DNA of 9,312 nucleotides from JAPLKB01 sp964532465 (GCA_964532465.1 CAZHHX010000082.1:1-9312), one strand, 5' to 3'; counted from the first letter of the stretch, positions 1-7,003 are shown. Notes: generated by a model from the sequence alone, not told the origin. Translations and numbers: made by a program.

Positions 1-130
1 CAAAACCTGTGAAGCGTTAAAAGATGAAATACAGGTTGCGGGTTTGCGCTTGTCCTCGCTTGCGGGGGCCTGTCCCCCCGAAGGGAGGGCTTCACGAGAT
101 ATGCTTCACGAAATTCAAAAAGGAGTTATT
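1..130. repeat. repeat-rich upstream region of the acetyltransferase gene
   Basis: Three small structures are visible. AACCTGT at 4-10 and ACAGGTT at 31-37 form a 7-bp inverted repeat with a 20-base loop. CGGGGG at 63-68 pairs with CCCCCG at 75-80 around a 6-base loop. GCTTCACGA occurs twice as a direct repeat (89-97 and 103-111), 14 bp apart. No convincing promoter was found. The hairpin at 63-80 has no T-run after it, so it is a poor rho-independent terminator. An open frame starts at a TTG at 44 and runs through this stretch, but its repeat-like translation and the good ribosome site further on argue that it is not translated. Confidence 0.45.
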
Positions 131-1120
131 ATGACCAATGAGATATTGACTGCTGATTTATTTAAGCCGGAAGATGCGGAAGGTGTGACAAAACTTTTTA
201 CGGAGATCTATGGAGACGGTTATCCTGCAAAGGCTGTCTATAATCCCGCAGAGCTTATAGCCGCATTTGAAAAACGGGATAATATACCTATTGTTGTCCG
301 CACACCGGATAACAGGGTGGTGGGATACAGCTCCTTATTCCGCGCGGCGCCTGACAAGGGGGTATATGAAAAAGGGAATGGAGTGGTTTCTCCTGATTAT
401 CGGAATTCAGGTGTTATAAGTATGATTTTTCAATACGTCAAAAAGATTCTGCCGGGCATGAATGATGTGAATATGTTTTTTGGAGAGCCGGTCTGCAATG
501 AGATATATATCCAGAAAGCCGCCATTTCCGTTTTGCCTGTTGTGGAAACAGCTCTTGAAGTGGATCTCATGCCGGCCAAGGCCTATGTGAAGGAAAAAAG
601 CGCGTCAGGCAGGGTATCAACACTTCTCATGTTTATGACCCTTACCCCGAATCCTCATACTGTCCATATCCCTGATACATATGCCGACTATTTTAAATAT
701 ATTTATGATGGTTTTGACGACAGACGGGTTTTTTTACAATCAAAGGAAGATATCCCTTCTTTATCGGAAACCAGAATCGATACTCGGATATTTGATCATG
801 CGGGGATAGCCCGTGTAGCTGTTCATGAGGCAGGATCGGATTTTGAGGAGGTTTTTCTTTCGGAAGAGCAGCGTATAATGAGCCGGAACGCGGAGGTAAT
901 CCAGGTCTGGCTGAAATTGTCATGGCCCTGGGTTGGCAGGGTTGTCGGTTTGCTTAAGGATAAAGGATATTCCTTCGGCGGGATACTGCCTCAATGGTTT
1001 GGCGAGGATGGATTTCTCATGCAGAAGACCATATCTCAGCCTGACTGGCAGGGGATTCATCTTTTTTCCGAACGGGCAAAAAAGATTCTGGAATTTGTAA
1101 AAGCCGACTGGCAGCAATAA
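131..1120 (+). CDS. GNAT-like N-acetyltransferase, two-domain
   Basis: This 329-residue protein looks like a member of the GNAT superfamily, which transfers an acyl group from acyl-CoA to an amine; the substrate is unknown. No signal peptide or membrane segment is seen, so it is probably cytoplasmic. The N-terminal part (residues about 7-115) has a GNAT-like layout: an opening strand, VVGYSSLF at 63-70, then GVVSPDYRNSGVISMIF at 84-100. This last resembles motif A, the acetyl-CoA pyrophosphate loop, with RNSGV in place of the usual R/Q-x-x-G-x-G/A. The C-terminal part (about 185-329) ends in KDKGYSFGGILPQWFGEDGF (277-296). This resembles the last strands of a second, degenerate GNAT fold seen in some long acetyltransferases and in fusions to serine-kinase-type regulators. 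The ATG at 131 was chosen because AGGAG at 121-125 sits 5 bases before it. The family call is by motif only; the exact function is unassigned. Confidence 0.65.
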   Translation: MTNEILTADLFKPEDAEGVTKLFTEIYGDGYPAKAVYNPAELIAAFEKRDNIPIVVRTPDNRVVGYSSLFRAAPDKGVYEKGNGVVSPDYRNSGVISMIFQYVKKILPGMNDVNMFFGEPVCNEIYIQKAAISVLPVVETALEVDLMPAKAYVKEKSASGRVSTLLMFMTLTPNPHTVHIPDTYADYFKYIYDGFDDRRVFLQSKEDIPSLSETRIDTRIFDHAGIARVAVHEAGSDFEEVFLSEEQRIMSRNAEVIQVWLKLSWPWVGRVVGLLKDKGYSFGGILPQWFGEDGFLMQKTISQPDWQGIHLFSERAKKILEFVKADWQQ

Positions 1121-1132
1121 TTGATAATATTT

Positions 1133-1161
1133 TTGAAAATAGGGCAAATGTATTGTATATT
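1133..1161 (+). promoter_or_regulatory. sigma70-type promoter before gatB
   Basis: TTGAAA at 1133-1138 (5 of 6 to the -35 consensus) and TATATT at 1156-1161 (5 of 6 to the -10 consensus) are separated by exactly 17 bp. A start near 1168 would leave a leader of about 37 bases before gatB. The 11-base direct repeat ATTTTCAATGA at 1159-1169 and 1177-1187 overlaps the -10 element and the predicted start; it could be a regulator site or simply AT-rich chance. The prediction is by eye against consensus, with no expression data. Confidence 0.5.
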
Positions 1162-1204
1162 TTCAATGACTCTTTGATTTTCAATGATTTAAATGAGGTG
1201 AGAT

Positions 1205-2653
1205 GTGGAATACAATGATTTTGAAGGTGTTATGGGGCTTGAAGTCCACGCGCACCAGTTAACGGATAGCAAATTGTTCTGCAAATGCTCGACGAAATTC
1301 GGCGCGGACCCGAATAGCCATACATGTCCTACCTGTATGGGACTGCCGGGGGCTCTGCCGGTTCTCAACAAAAAAGTGGTTGATTTTGCCATTAAGCTCG
1401 GTCTTGCTCTCCACTGTGATATCAACAGAAGGAGCATCTTTGCCAGAAAAAACTATTTTTACCCTGACCTGCCAAAGGGCTATCAGATTTCCCAGTATGA
1501 AGAGCCGATTTGTGAAAACGGCTACCTTGATATCTCTGTAGGTGATATTAAGAAAAGGATCAGGATTAAAAGGGTGCACATGGAGGAAGACGCAGGCAAG
1601 CTCGTGCATGAAGGCGCCATAGAATCCAGTTCATACAGCCTTGTAGACTACAACAGGTCAAGCATTCCCCTTCTTGAGATTGTGAGTGAGCCGGACATAG
1701 CTTCGCCTGAAGAAGCAACGGCGTATCTGAAGATGTTGAGAGACGTGCTCCTGTACCTTGAAATATGCGACGGCAACATGGAAGAAGGGAGCTTCCGCTG
1801 CGACGCCAATGTATCGGTACGAAAGAAGGGCGCGGAGGAGCTTGGCACAAGAGCTGAACTTAAGAACCTTAATTCCTTCAGATTTGTCGAAAAATCCCTT
1901 GAATATGAGATAAAAAGGCAGATAGAGCTTATAAGAAAAGGCGGCACAGTAGTCCAGGAGACGCGTTTATTCAATGCTGACGAGGGTATTACCTATTCAA
2001 TGAGAGGCAAGGAAGAAGCCCATGATTACCGCTACTTTCCTGAGCCTGATCTCCTTCCCCTTATAATTGATGATGCATGGATCGCGGATATCAGAAAAAG
2101 TCTTCCTGAACTGCCCATGGAGAAGATGGAAAGGTTCATGAATGTCTACGGTTTACCGAAATATGACGTGGAGATATTGTCCTCAGACAAAGAACTTTCA
2201 CAATATTTTGAAGATGCAGTCGGGCTTTTTCCTGAAGCAAAAACAGTGAGTAACTGGATCATGACCGAGCTTTTGCGGGAGCTGAAGGACGGCAATGTAT
2301 CCCCGAAAGATTCCCCCCTTTCCCCTGCTCATCTTGCGGAACTCCTGTCGCTCATAAAGGACGGCACAATAAATATTAAAATCGGGAAAGAGATTTTTCC
2401 TGAGATTTACAAGAGCGGCGCTTCGCCGAAAAGTATTGTAGAAAAAAAGGGACTTGTCCAGATATCCGATGAAACAGCTATCGGCTCTACCATCGATGAA
2501 ATCATTGCCCGTTTCCCGAAAGAACTGGAAGAGTTCAGAGGCGGCAAGGAGAAACTCCTGGGGTTCTTTGTCGGGCAGGTAATGAAGGAAACAAAGGGAA
2601 AAGCAAACCCTAAACTGCTGAATGAACTGCTGTTAAAGAGATTGAAGGGGTAA
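1205..2653 (+). CDS. gatB: Asp-tRNA(Asn)/Glu-tRNA(Gln) amidotransferase subunit B
   Basis: GatB is the kinase/tRNA-binding subunit of GatCAB, which converts misacylated Glu-tRNA(Gln) or Asp-tRNA(Asn) to the amide form. At 482 residues it has the usual length. Visible family blocks are GLEVH at 11-15 (metal ligands E13 and H15), a zinc site from C26, C28, C41 and C44, KNYFYPDLPKGYQISQY at 82-98, MEEDAGKL at 126-133, LLEIVSEPD at 156-164, GNMEEGSFRCDANVSV at 190-205, and HDYRYFPEPDL at 273-283. The C-terminal YqeY-like tail ends with VGQVMKETKGKANPKLL (456-472). Translation starts at a GTG at 1205, with GAGGTGA just upstream at 1195-1201. An ATG at 1203 overlaps this start but is out of frame. 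The usual H-x-Q-L after the metal-binding histidine reads HAHQL here. gatA and gatC are not adjacent, so they must be elsewhere. mtnA follows after 2 bases, so the two are probably one transcript. Confidence 0.97.
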   Translation: MEYNDFEGVMGLEVHAHQLTDSKLFCKCSTKFGADPNSHTCPTCMGLPGALPVLNKKVVDFAIKLGLALHCDINRRSIFARKNYFYPDLPKGYQISQYEEPICENGYLDISVGDIKKRIRIKRVHMEEDAGKLVHEGAIESSSYSLVDYNRSSIPLLEIVSEPDIASPEEATAYLKMLRDVLLYLEICDGNMEEGSFRCDANVSVRKKGAEELGTRAELKNLNSFRFVEKSLEYEIKRQIELIRKGGTVVQETRLFNADEGITYSMRGKEEAHDYRYFPEPDLLPLIIDDAWIADIRKSLPELPMEKMERFMNVYGLPKYDVEILSSDKELSQYFEDAVGLFPEAKTVSNWIMTELLRELKDGNVSPKDSPLSPAHLAELLSLIKDGTINIKIGKEIFPEIYKSGASPKSIVEKKGLVQISDETAIGSTIDEIIARFPKELEEFRGGKEKLLGFFVGQVMKETKGKANPKLLNELLLKRLKG

Positions 2654-2655
2654 GA

Positions 2656-3678
2656 ATGACTGACCATATTTACTGGAAAAACGGTATGCTGTACCTGCTC
2701 GATCAGAGGCTGCTGCCTTTCAAAAAAGTCTATGTCCGCTGCAAAAACGTAAAAGATGTTGCCGAATCCATACAAAACATGACTATCAGGGGAGCGCCGC
2801 TCATCGGGATAGTGGCGGCCTACGGAGTAGCCCTGGGGATTTTTGAGATTATCGCGTCAAAGGGGAAGATAAAGAAGGCGGACGTGGACAGAATATGCAA
2901 AACCCTGGCCAGGACGCGGCCTACTGCCGTCAATCTTTTCTGGGCATTAGAAAGGATGAAGGAGGCATACGGACAATGCGGAAACAATGCCCATATGCCT
3001 GAACTGATGCTTGATGAAGCAATTTCGATCCATGTTGAAGATATAGAGAATAACCGTATGCTCTCCCTCTACGGCGCGGAGCTTATCAATGACGGAGATA
3101 CGATACTGACCCACTGCAATGCAGGCGCTCTTGCCACAGGCGGATACGGAACAGCCCTCGGCGTAATACGGGCGGCCCATGAGTCAGGAAAAAAGATCAA
3201 AGTCATTGCAACGGAAACAAGACCGTATTTTCAGGGTGCGCGCCTCACTGCCTGGGAATTGTATGAGGAAGGCATAGATGTAACGCTCGTTCCTGATAAC
3301 CATGCAGGGCTTCTCTGTTATAACAGGAGGATAGATAAAATCATTGTCGGCGCTGACAGGGTGGCAAAAAACGGGGATACTGCCAATAAGGTTGGTACCT
3401 ACATGATAGCGCTCTGCGCGCATGAACATAAAATTCCTTTCTTTGTTGCCGCGCCTGTATCCACCTTTGATAAAAATATTGAAAACGGGTCTTATATCCC
3501 CATTGAGGAAAGGGGAGGGGCAGAGGTAAAATATGCCGGGGACAGGCTTATCACCCTTGATAGAATTAAGGCGCAATATTATTCTTTCGACGTGACGCCT
3601 GAAAAATATATATCAAATTTTATAACAGAAAAGGGTATAATCGAAAAGCCCTTTAAGAAATATATAAAGATGCTTTAA
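2656..3678 (+). CDS. mtnA: S-methyl-5-thioribose-1-phosphate isomerase
   Basis: MtnA converts 5-methylthioribose-1-phosphate to 5-methylthioribulose-1-phosphate, a step of methionine salvage from methylthioadenosine. It belongs to the eIF2B-like isomerase family. The 340 residues match the family length. Signatures are IRGAPLIGIVAAYG at 44-57, TRPTAVNLFWAL at 87-98, THCNAGALATGGYGTALG at 152-169 with the catalytic cysteine C154, ATETRPYFQGARLTAWEL at 185-202, and VGADRVAKNGDTANKVGTY at 231-249 with the catalytic aspartate D234. Two regions depart from the usual consensus: VPDNHAG at 212-218, where the family normally has T-D-N/S-M-A, and the segment 287-313, where the usual asparagine-proline-alanine before FDVTP is replaced by QYYS. 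Start: ATG 5 bases after AAGGGG at 2645-2650. It directly follows gatB. No other methionine-salvage kinase or phosphorylase gene is in view, so the supplier of its substrate is unknown. Confidence 0.93.
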   Translation: MTDHIYWKNGMLYLLDQRLLPFKKVYVRCKNVKDVAESIQNMTIRGAPLIGIVAAYGVALGIFEIIASKGKIKKADVDRICKTLARTRPTAVNLFWALERMKEAYGQCGNNAHMPELMLDEAISIHVEDIENNRMLSLYGAELINDGDTILTHCNAGALATGGYGTALGVIRAAHESGKKIKVIATETRPYFQGARLTAWELYEEGIDVTLVPDNHAGLLCYNRRIDKIIVGADRVAKNGDTANKVGTYMIALCAHEHKIPFFVAAPVSTFDKNIENGSYIPIEERGGAEVKYAGDRLITLDRIKAQYYSFDVTPEKYISNFITEKGIIEKPFKKYIKML

Positions 3679-3682
3679 AGGC

Positions 3683-3803
3683 AGTGAATAGTCGTTAGTG
3701 AATAGTGAACAGTGAACAGTGAATAGTGAATAGTGAACAGAATATCAAGGATTGATCCTGAATTTGTTTTTGACTGTTCACTATTCACTAACGACTATTC
3801 ACT
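3683..3803. repeat. heptamer array with perfect 31-bp inverted copy
   Basis: Eight tandem 7-base units of the form AGTGAAT or AGTGAAC run from 3683 to 3738, followed by AG. The second unit is the deviant AGTCGTT. The right arm at 3773-3803 is the exact reverse complement of 3683-3713, that is of the first four units including the deviant one, giving a 31-bp perfect inverted repeat with 59 bp between the arms. Units 7-8 (3725-3740) can also pair with part of the right arm, so several fold-back registers exist. The array begins 5 bases after the mtnA stop and ends 11 bases before the next gene's ATG, so it fills the whole intergenic space. Seven is not a multiple of three and the unit carries stop codons in some frames, so it is not a coding repeat. 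It could act as an mRNA stem, or be a dispersed repeat family member. Confidence 0.9.
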
Positions 3804-3814
3804 TGGATATAGAT

Positions 3815-4585
3815 ATGCAGATTATTACGCTTTTAACTGATTTTGGCTTGAAAGACCCCTATGTCGGTGTTATGAAGGGGGTTATCCTCTCGATCAATCA
3901 CAATGCGGCAATCGTGGATATTACCCATAATGTTTCTCCCCAGGACATACGGGAAGGGGCTTTCCTTATGAAGGAATATTACCCCTACTTCCAAAGCGGA
4001 ACCATCCATCTGGCTGTTGTCGACCCCACTGTAGGCGGTGAAAGAAGGCCTATAGCGTTTTGTAAGGATGAACATTTTTTTGTAGGCCCTGACAACGGGA
4101 TATTTTCTCATATTATTGATGCTAATACCGATATTTACGAAATAAAAAACAGGGATTTTATGTTGAAGCGCATAAGCTCAACCTTTCATGGAAGGGATAT
4201 ATTCGCGCCGGCTGCCGCATACCTCGCGGCAGGGATGCACCCTTCGGCATTCGGGCCAAAGGTTATCAACCCGGTTTACCTTACAGACATTTTTCCGGAC
4301 ATTATAAACGGAGTATTGACTGGAGAAGTTGTAATGTTCGACAGATTCGGCAATGCCATTACCAATATTGATTTTGAGATATTTAATGATTTTATCGGCA
4401 GGAACCCTTTCAAAATACGCATCGGCAATATGACCTTCAATTCCCTTAATAAGAGCTACTATGAACAGAATTTAACGTGCCTGATGAACAGTTCCGGCTA
4501 CATAGAGTTCGGCTGCTATATGGGAAGCTTTGCAAGAGAGACGGGCACAAAGAAGAAGGATATTGTCAAAGTAGAGCTTTTATAA
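3815..4585 (+). CDS. S-adenosyl-L-methionine hydroxide adenosyltransferase (SAM hydrolase, DUF62 family)
   Basis: Family members use hydroxide to split SAM into adenosine and L-methionine; relatives use chloride or fluoride to make halogenated adenosines. The 256-residue protein shows ITLLTDFGLKDPYVGVMKG at 4-22, VDITHNVSPQDIREGAF at 34-50, LAVVDPTVGGERRPIA at 66-81, FVGPDNGIFS at 89-98, FHGRDIFAPAAA at 124-135 and VMFDRFGNAITNI at 173-185. The catalytic aspartate, arginine and histidine described for archaeal DUF62 enzymes correspond to D70, R77 and H125. An open frame extends upstream to a TTG at 3752, but those 21 codons translate the inverted repeat. The conserved fold begins at MQIITLLTDFG, so the ATG at 3815 is preferred. 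Only a weak TGGA (3804-3807) precedes it, so initiation may be inefficient or coupled to the upstream structure. It neighbours mtnA, another enzyme of SAM-derived metabolites, and ends just before the shared terminator. Confidence 0.92.
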   Translation: MQIITLLTDFGLKDPYVGVMKGVILSINHNAAIVDITHNVSPQDIREGAFLMKEYYPYFQSGTIHLAVVDPTVGGERRPIAFCKDEHFFVGPDNGIFSHIIDANTDIYEIKNRDFMLKRISSTFHGRDIFAPAAAYLAAGMHPSAFGPKVINPVYLTDIFPDIINGVLTGEVVMFDRFGNAITNIDFEIFNDFIGRNPFKIRIGNMTFNSLNKSYYEQNLTCLMNSSGYIEFGCYMGSFARETGTKKKDIVKVELL

Positions 4586-4590
4586 AAATA

Positions 4591-4622
4591 CTGTTGCCGC
4601 GGGCAAAAACCCGCGGCAACAG
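4591..4622. terminator. bidirectional rho-independent terminator
   Basis: CTGTTGCCGCGGG at 4591-4603 and CCCGCGGCAACAG at 4610-4622 form a perfect 13-bp GC-rich stem with a 6-base loop (CAAAAA). It lies between the stop codon of the + strand SAM hydrolase (4585) and the stop codon of the - strand larA homologue (4624-4626). Read on the - strand, the stem is followed by TATTTTTATA, a good U-tract. Read on the + strand it is followed by TTTACTTTAT, which is weaker. The convergent arrangement fits one hairpin serving both operons. Confidence 0.88.
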
Positions 4623-4623
4623 T

Positions 4624-5907
4624 TTACTTTATACCCGGAATAATATTGCCCCCTGAAGGGAATATGGCCACATCCGCCTCCGGCATTGTACGGGCGGCAA
4701 TATCAACAGCTTCGGAAAGCGTCAGGGCGTGTGTGAATTTCATCATCTTTACCTGTTCAGGGCTTAGACCTTCCGTAACATGAATTACATTGAATTTTTC
4801 AGCAAGTTCTTTGAAACATACCACCTGCATGATGTATGAAATGCCGAAAGACCGGAGATGGTGGGGGATGTCATCCCTGATCAGGCGTTGATGAAAATTG
4901 CTTGCAGTCTCATCGCTTGCCATTTCCTGAACAAGAGGCATAATGGGCCCTGCTTCTTTCTGCGGAGCAACCCAGATAATTGTTCCTCCTGACCGGGTGC
5001 AGAAACTTGCCATTGTAAGCGCTTTTGTGGCCTGGACTCCGATTTCCAGAGGGAAGGCTGAGATGATTGTCACATCGGCAATCTTGGGAAGGGGCACATG
5101 GTAAAGGGAATGCGCGTAAAGGGATGCCTCCCGGTGTTCAGCCACGGGATCGCCGGCAAAGGCCTTTACAACCTCTTTTTTGTGGTTCATGATAAGATCA
5201 AGTTTAAAGGACAATCTTGCAAGCCGTCCCGCGTCAATGATTTCCTCATAAAAGGGATTACCGTCAAGGATGTTGACGCGGCAGTCGCGATTGCGCATCC
5301 AGGTAAAATGATGTTCCGCCACTGAACGGTATGAAGAGACGCCGGGCATGATTATTTTACATCCCCCGCCGTACCCGGCCATAGGATGAGGCATGCATTC
5401 ACCGATTCCGATAATCAGATCCGCAAAGGCAACAAGGGGATTTATTTCCACCAGCGTCCCCCGATGGGTTTTGCCGATAACTACATTTTCCGAAGAATGG
5501 GGGTCATGACAAAAGACCCTGCCTTTCAAGCGTTTGAAAGCCTCAGCCCCGATCTTGTTTTCTAATTGCGCTGTGTTGAGCGCGGGGTGTGTGCCCAGGG
5601 CGCAGACAGCGCTGACCCGTTCGTCCGGGACGCCTGCCCTGTTCAACCGGTTGAGGATTTCAGGCACGGCTATATGTGCGGGAGTGGGCCGCTGCATATC
5701 ATCAAAAAGGATGACAACCTCCATGCCGGGTTTTGCTAATTCTGAGATTTCAGGTGAGCCGATGGGGCTGTCCAAGGCTCTCTTTATATCTTCCAGGGCA
5801 TTGGCAACCCCCCTCACCGGGGGTATATCCTCGGCAGAAATAACGTTCCATTTTTCAGGCAGGGCAAAACAAAGCTCTTTCCCTTCGCATAATACAAAGT
5901 AACTCAT
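4624..5907 (-). CDS. LarA-family nickel-dependent racemase/epimerase homologue
   Basis: LarA enzymes interconvert stereoisomers of 2-hydroxy acids by hydride transfer through a nickel-pincer (NPN) cofactor tethered to a lysine. This 427-residue protein has the family's usual length and retains the residues known from Lactobacillus plantarum LarA (D72, R75, H108, H174, K184, H200, Q295, K298). The equivalents are D70 and R73 in FDDMQRPTP, H107 in ALGTHPALN, H174 in GECMPHPMAGYGGGCK, K184 as cofactor anchor, H200 (or H199) in AEHHF, and Q292 and K295 in VQATKAL. It should therefore be catalytically competent if the cofactor is made; larB, larC and larE are not in this window. The ATG at 5907 has AGAGGTG at 5913-5919. 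It lies 19 bp after dctP and is the last gene of the operon, ending at the bidirectional terminator. The tight link to a TRAP transporter suggests it acts on the imported carboxylate. Lactate is only one candidate: characterised relatives also act on malate, phenyllactate and sugar acids. Confidence 0.87.
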   Translation of the reverse strand: MSYFVLCEGKELCFALPEKWNVISAEDIPPVRGVANALEDIKRALDSPIGSPEISELAKPGMEVVILFDDMQRPTPAHIAVPEILNRLNRAGVPDERVSAVCALGTHPALNTAQLENKIGAEAFKRLKGRVFCHDPHSSENVVIGKTHRGTLVEINPLVAFADLIIGIGECMPHPMAGYGGGCKIIMPGVSSYRSVAEHHFTWMRNRDCRVNILDGNPFYEEIIDAGRLARLSFKLDLIMNHKKEVVKAFAGDPVAEHREASLYAHSLYHVPLPKIADVTIISAFPLEIGVQATKALTMASFCTRSGGTIIWVAPQKEAGPIMPLVQEMASDETASNFHQRLIRDDIPHHLRSFGISYIMQVVCFKELAEKFNVIHVTEGLSPEQVKMMKFTHALTLSEAVDIAARTMPEADVAIFPSGGNIIPGIK

Positions 5908-5926
5908 AGTTTCACCTCTATTTCCC

Positions 5927-6925
5927 CTATTTAGTTAAGAGCTTCTTCAAGTCCGGGCCGGTTTTGGGATTTTTCGTAACAACATCTTTCCATCCCTCAT
6001 CGTATGCCGTTTTCAGGAACTTTCCCTTCTCTGCCGGGGGCAGATCAATGGTTTCAATACCTTCCTTTGACAATAGGGGCCGCTCCTTCTTTTCAAGGTC
6101 TTCAAAGGCGGCGACTACCTTTTTCTCAGCTTCCGCTGATGCTTCTGTCAGAATATCCTGGAGCTTTTTCGGGAGCTTATTCCATGTCTTCAGGTTTACG
6201 AGAAGAGGATTCGGCACATTGTAAAACCCCGGATCTACAACATATTTTGTCTGTTTTTGCCAGCCCCAGTCACGAATTCCCACAGCGGGCCAGCAATAAC
6301 CGTCAACAACGTTTCTTTCAAGAGCCACATATACCTCTGTGGGAGGTATTACTACAGGGTTCCCGGCGAGTCCTTTTATTGCCTGCAGATACATGGGGGA
6401 TACGCGGATGTTGAGTCCTTTGAGATCAGCAGTCTTTATGGGTTTTTTCAGATAAAGGTGGAACTTTATGCCGAGCCCCAGCCTTGCCAGCATATGGACT
6501 CCGATCTTTTTTTCATGGAGGTCGTTCATATAGGCCAATGCGCCGTTTGTTCTTTCTTCAGCAGGCGCGAAATTCGATAGTTTGTACGCGTCTACTTCAG
6601 GCAAAACCGATACATAATAGGCGGTAGTGGTAAAAACCATGTCAACCATGCCGCGCTGCAATGCCTGAACCTGATCAGGAGATTTCACAGCTTCCGGTCC
6701 CCCGATAAACTGTATCTTCAGTTCTCCGGGGGCTTTTTTTGCCACTATTTGATCCAGAATATCAGTAAACATAGTAAACGCCTTATATTCACTTGCGGTT
6801 TTCGGCCACCCGGCTATTGCCTTCAGGGTAATTGTTTCCGCTTTGACTGTTCCAACTGCTATACTCATAGTCAAAAACATAAAGAAAACTGCAAAAAACA
6901 TAAAAACTGATTTATTCCTTTCCAT
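5927..6925 (-). CDS. dctP: TRAP transporter substrate-binding protein, DctP family
   Basis: This is the extracytoplasmic binding protein of a tripartite ATP-independent periplasmic transporter, which captures a carboxylate and hands it to DctQM. At 332 residues it has family length. Residues 1-29 form a signal peptide: a basic start MERNK, a long hydrophobic core, and a V-K-A cleavage site before E30. DctP signatures are ALQRGMVDMVF at 88-98, LKGLNIRVSP at 168-177, where R174 matches the carboxylate-binding arginine, and PPTEVYVALERNVVDGY at 194-210. The aromatic and cysteine-bearing stretch YCWPAVGIRDWGW (210-222) is likely near the ligand pocket but does not identify the substrate. Start: ATG at 6925 with a strong AAGGAGG at 6932-6938. 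larA follows after 19 bp. The membrane subunits lie upstream on the same strand but are separated by 446 bp, so dctP may have its own promoter. Confidence 0.93.
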   Translation of the reverse strand: MERNKSVFMFFAVFFMFLTMSIAVGTVKAETITLKAIAGWPKTASEYKAFTMFTDILDQIVAKKAPGELKIQFIGGPEAVKSPDQVQALQRGMVDMVFTTTAYYVSVLPEVDAYKLSNFAPAEERTNGALAYMNDLHEKKIGVHMLARLGLGIKFHLYLKKPIKTADLKGLNIRVSPMYLQAIKGLAGNPVVIPPTEVYVALERNVVDGYCWPAVGIRDWGWQKQTKYVVDPGFYNVPNPLLVNLKTWNKLPKKLQDILTEASAEAEKKVVAAFEDLEKKERPLLSKEGIETIDLPPAEKGKFLKTAYDEGWKDVVTKNPKTGPDLKKLLTK

Positions 6926-6983
6926 AACAAACCTCCTTGTTTTTAATTAGGTTTTGGTCAAATGTTTTTTCATTGTTTAGTCT

Positions 6984-7003
6984 ATTGTACATTAATTTAA
7001 TGT
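6984..7003 (-). promoter_or_regulatory. candidate operator and -10 element before dctP
   Basis: ACATTAATTTAATGT at 6989-7003 is a perfect 7-1-7 palindrome. On the - strand it runs straight into TACAAT (6989-6984), which is 5 of 6 to a -10 box, about 60 bases before the dctP start. No good -35 hexamer lies 16-18 bp upstream (it would read CAGGAG). If this is a promoter it would be weak or activator-dependent, with the palindrome occupying the spacer, as in sites of dimeric GntR-, MarR- or IclR-type regulators. No regulator gene is in the window. Confidence 0.4.

Noticed and set aside
63..80. GC hairpin as a rho-independent terminator for an upstream gene
   Set aside because: Only a 6-bp stem and no T-run on either strand.
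44..130. Upstream extension of the acetyltransferase gene from a TTG at 44
   Set aside because: The added residues translate a hairpin and a direct repeat, no ribosome site precedes the TTG, and AGGAG stands correctly before the ATG at 131.
3683..3740. Heptamer array as a CRISPR array
   Set aside because: Units are 7 bases with no spacers between them, so this is a simple tandem repeat.
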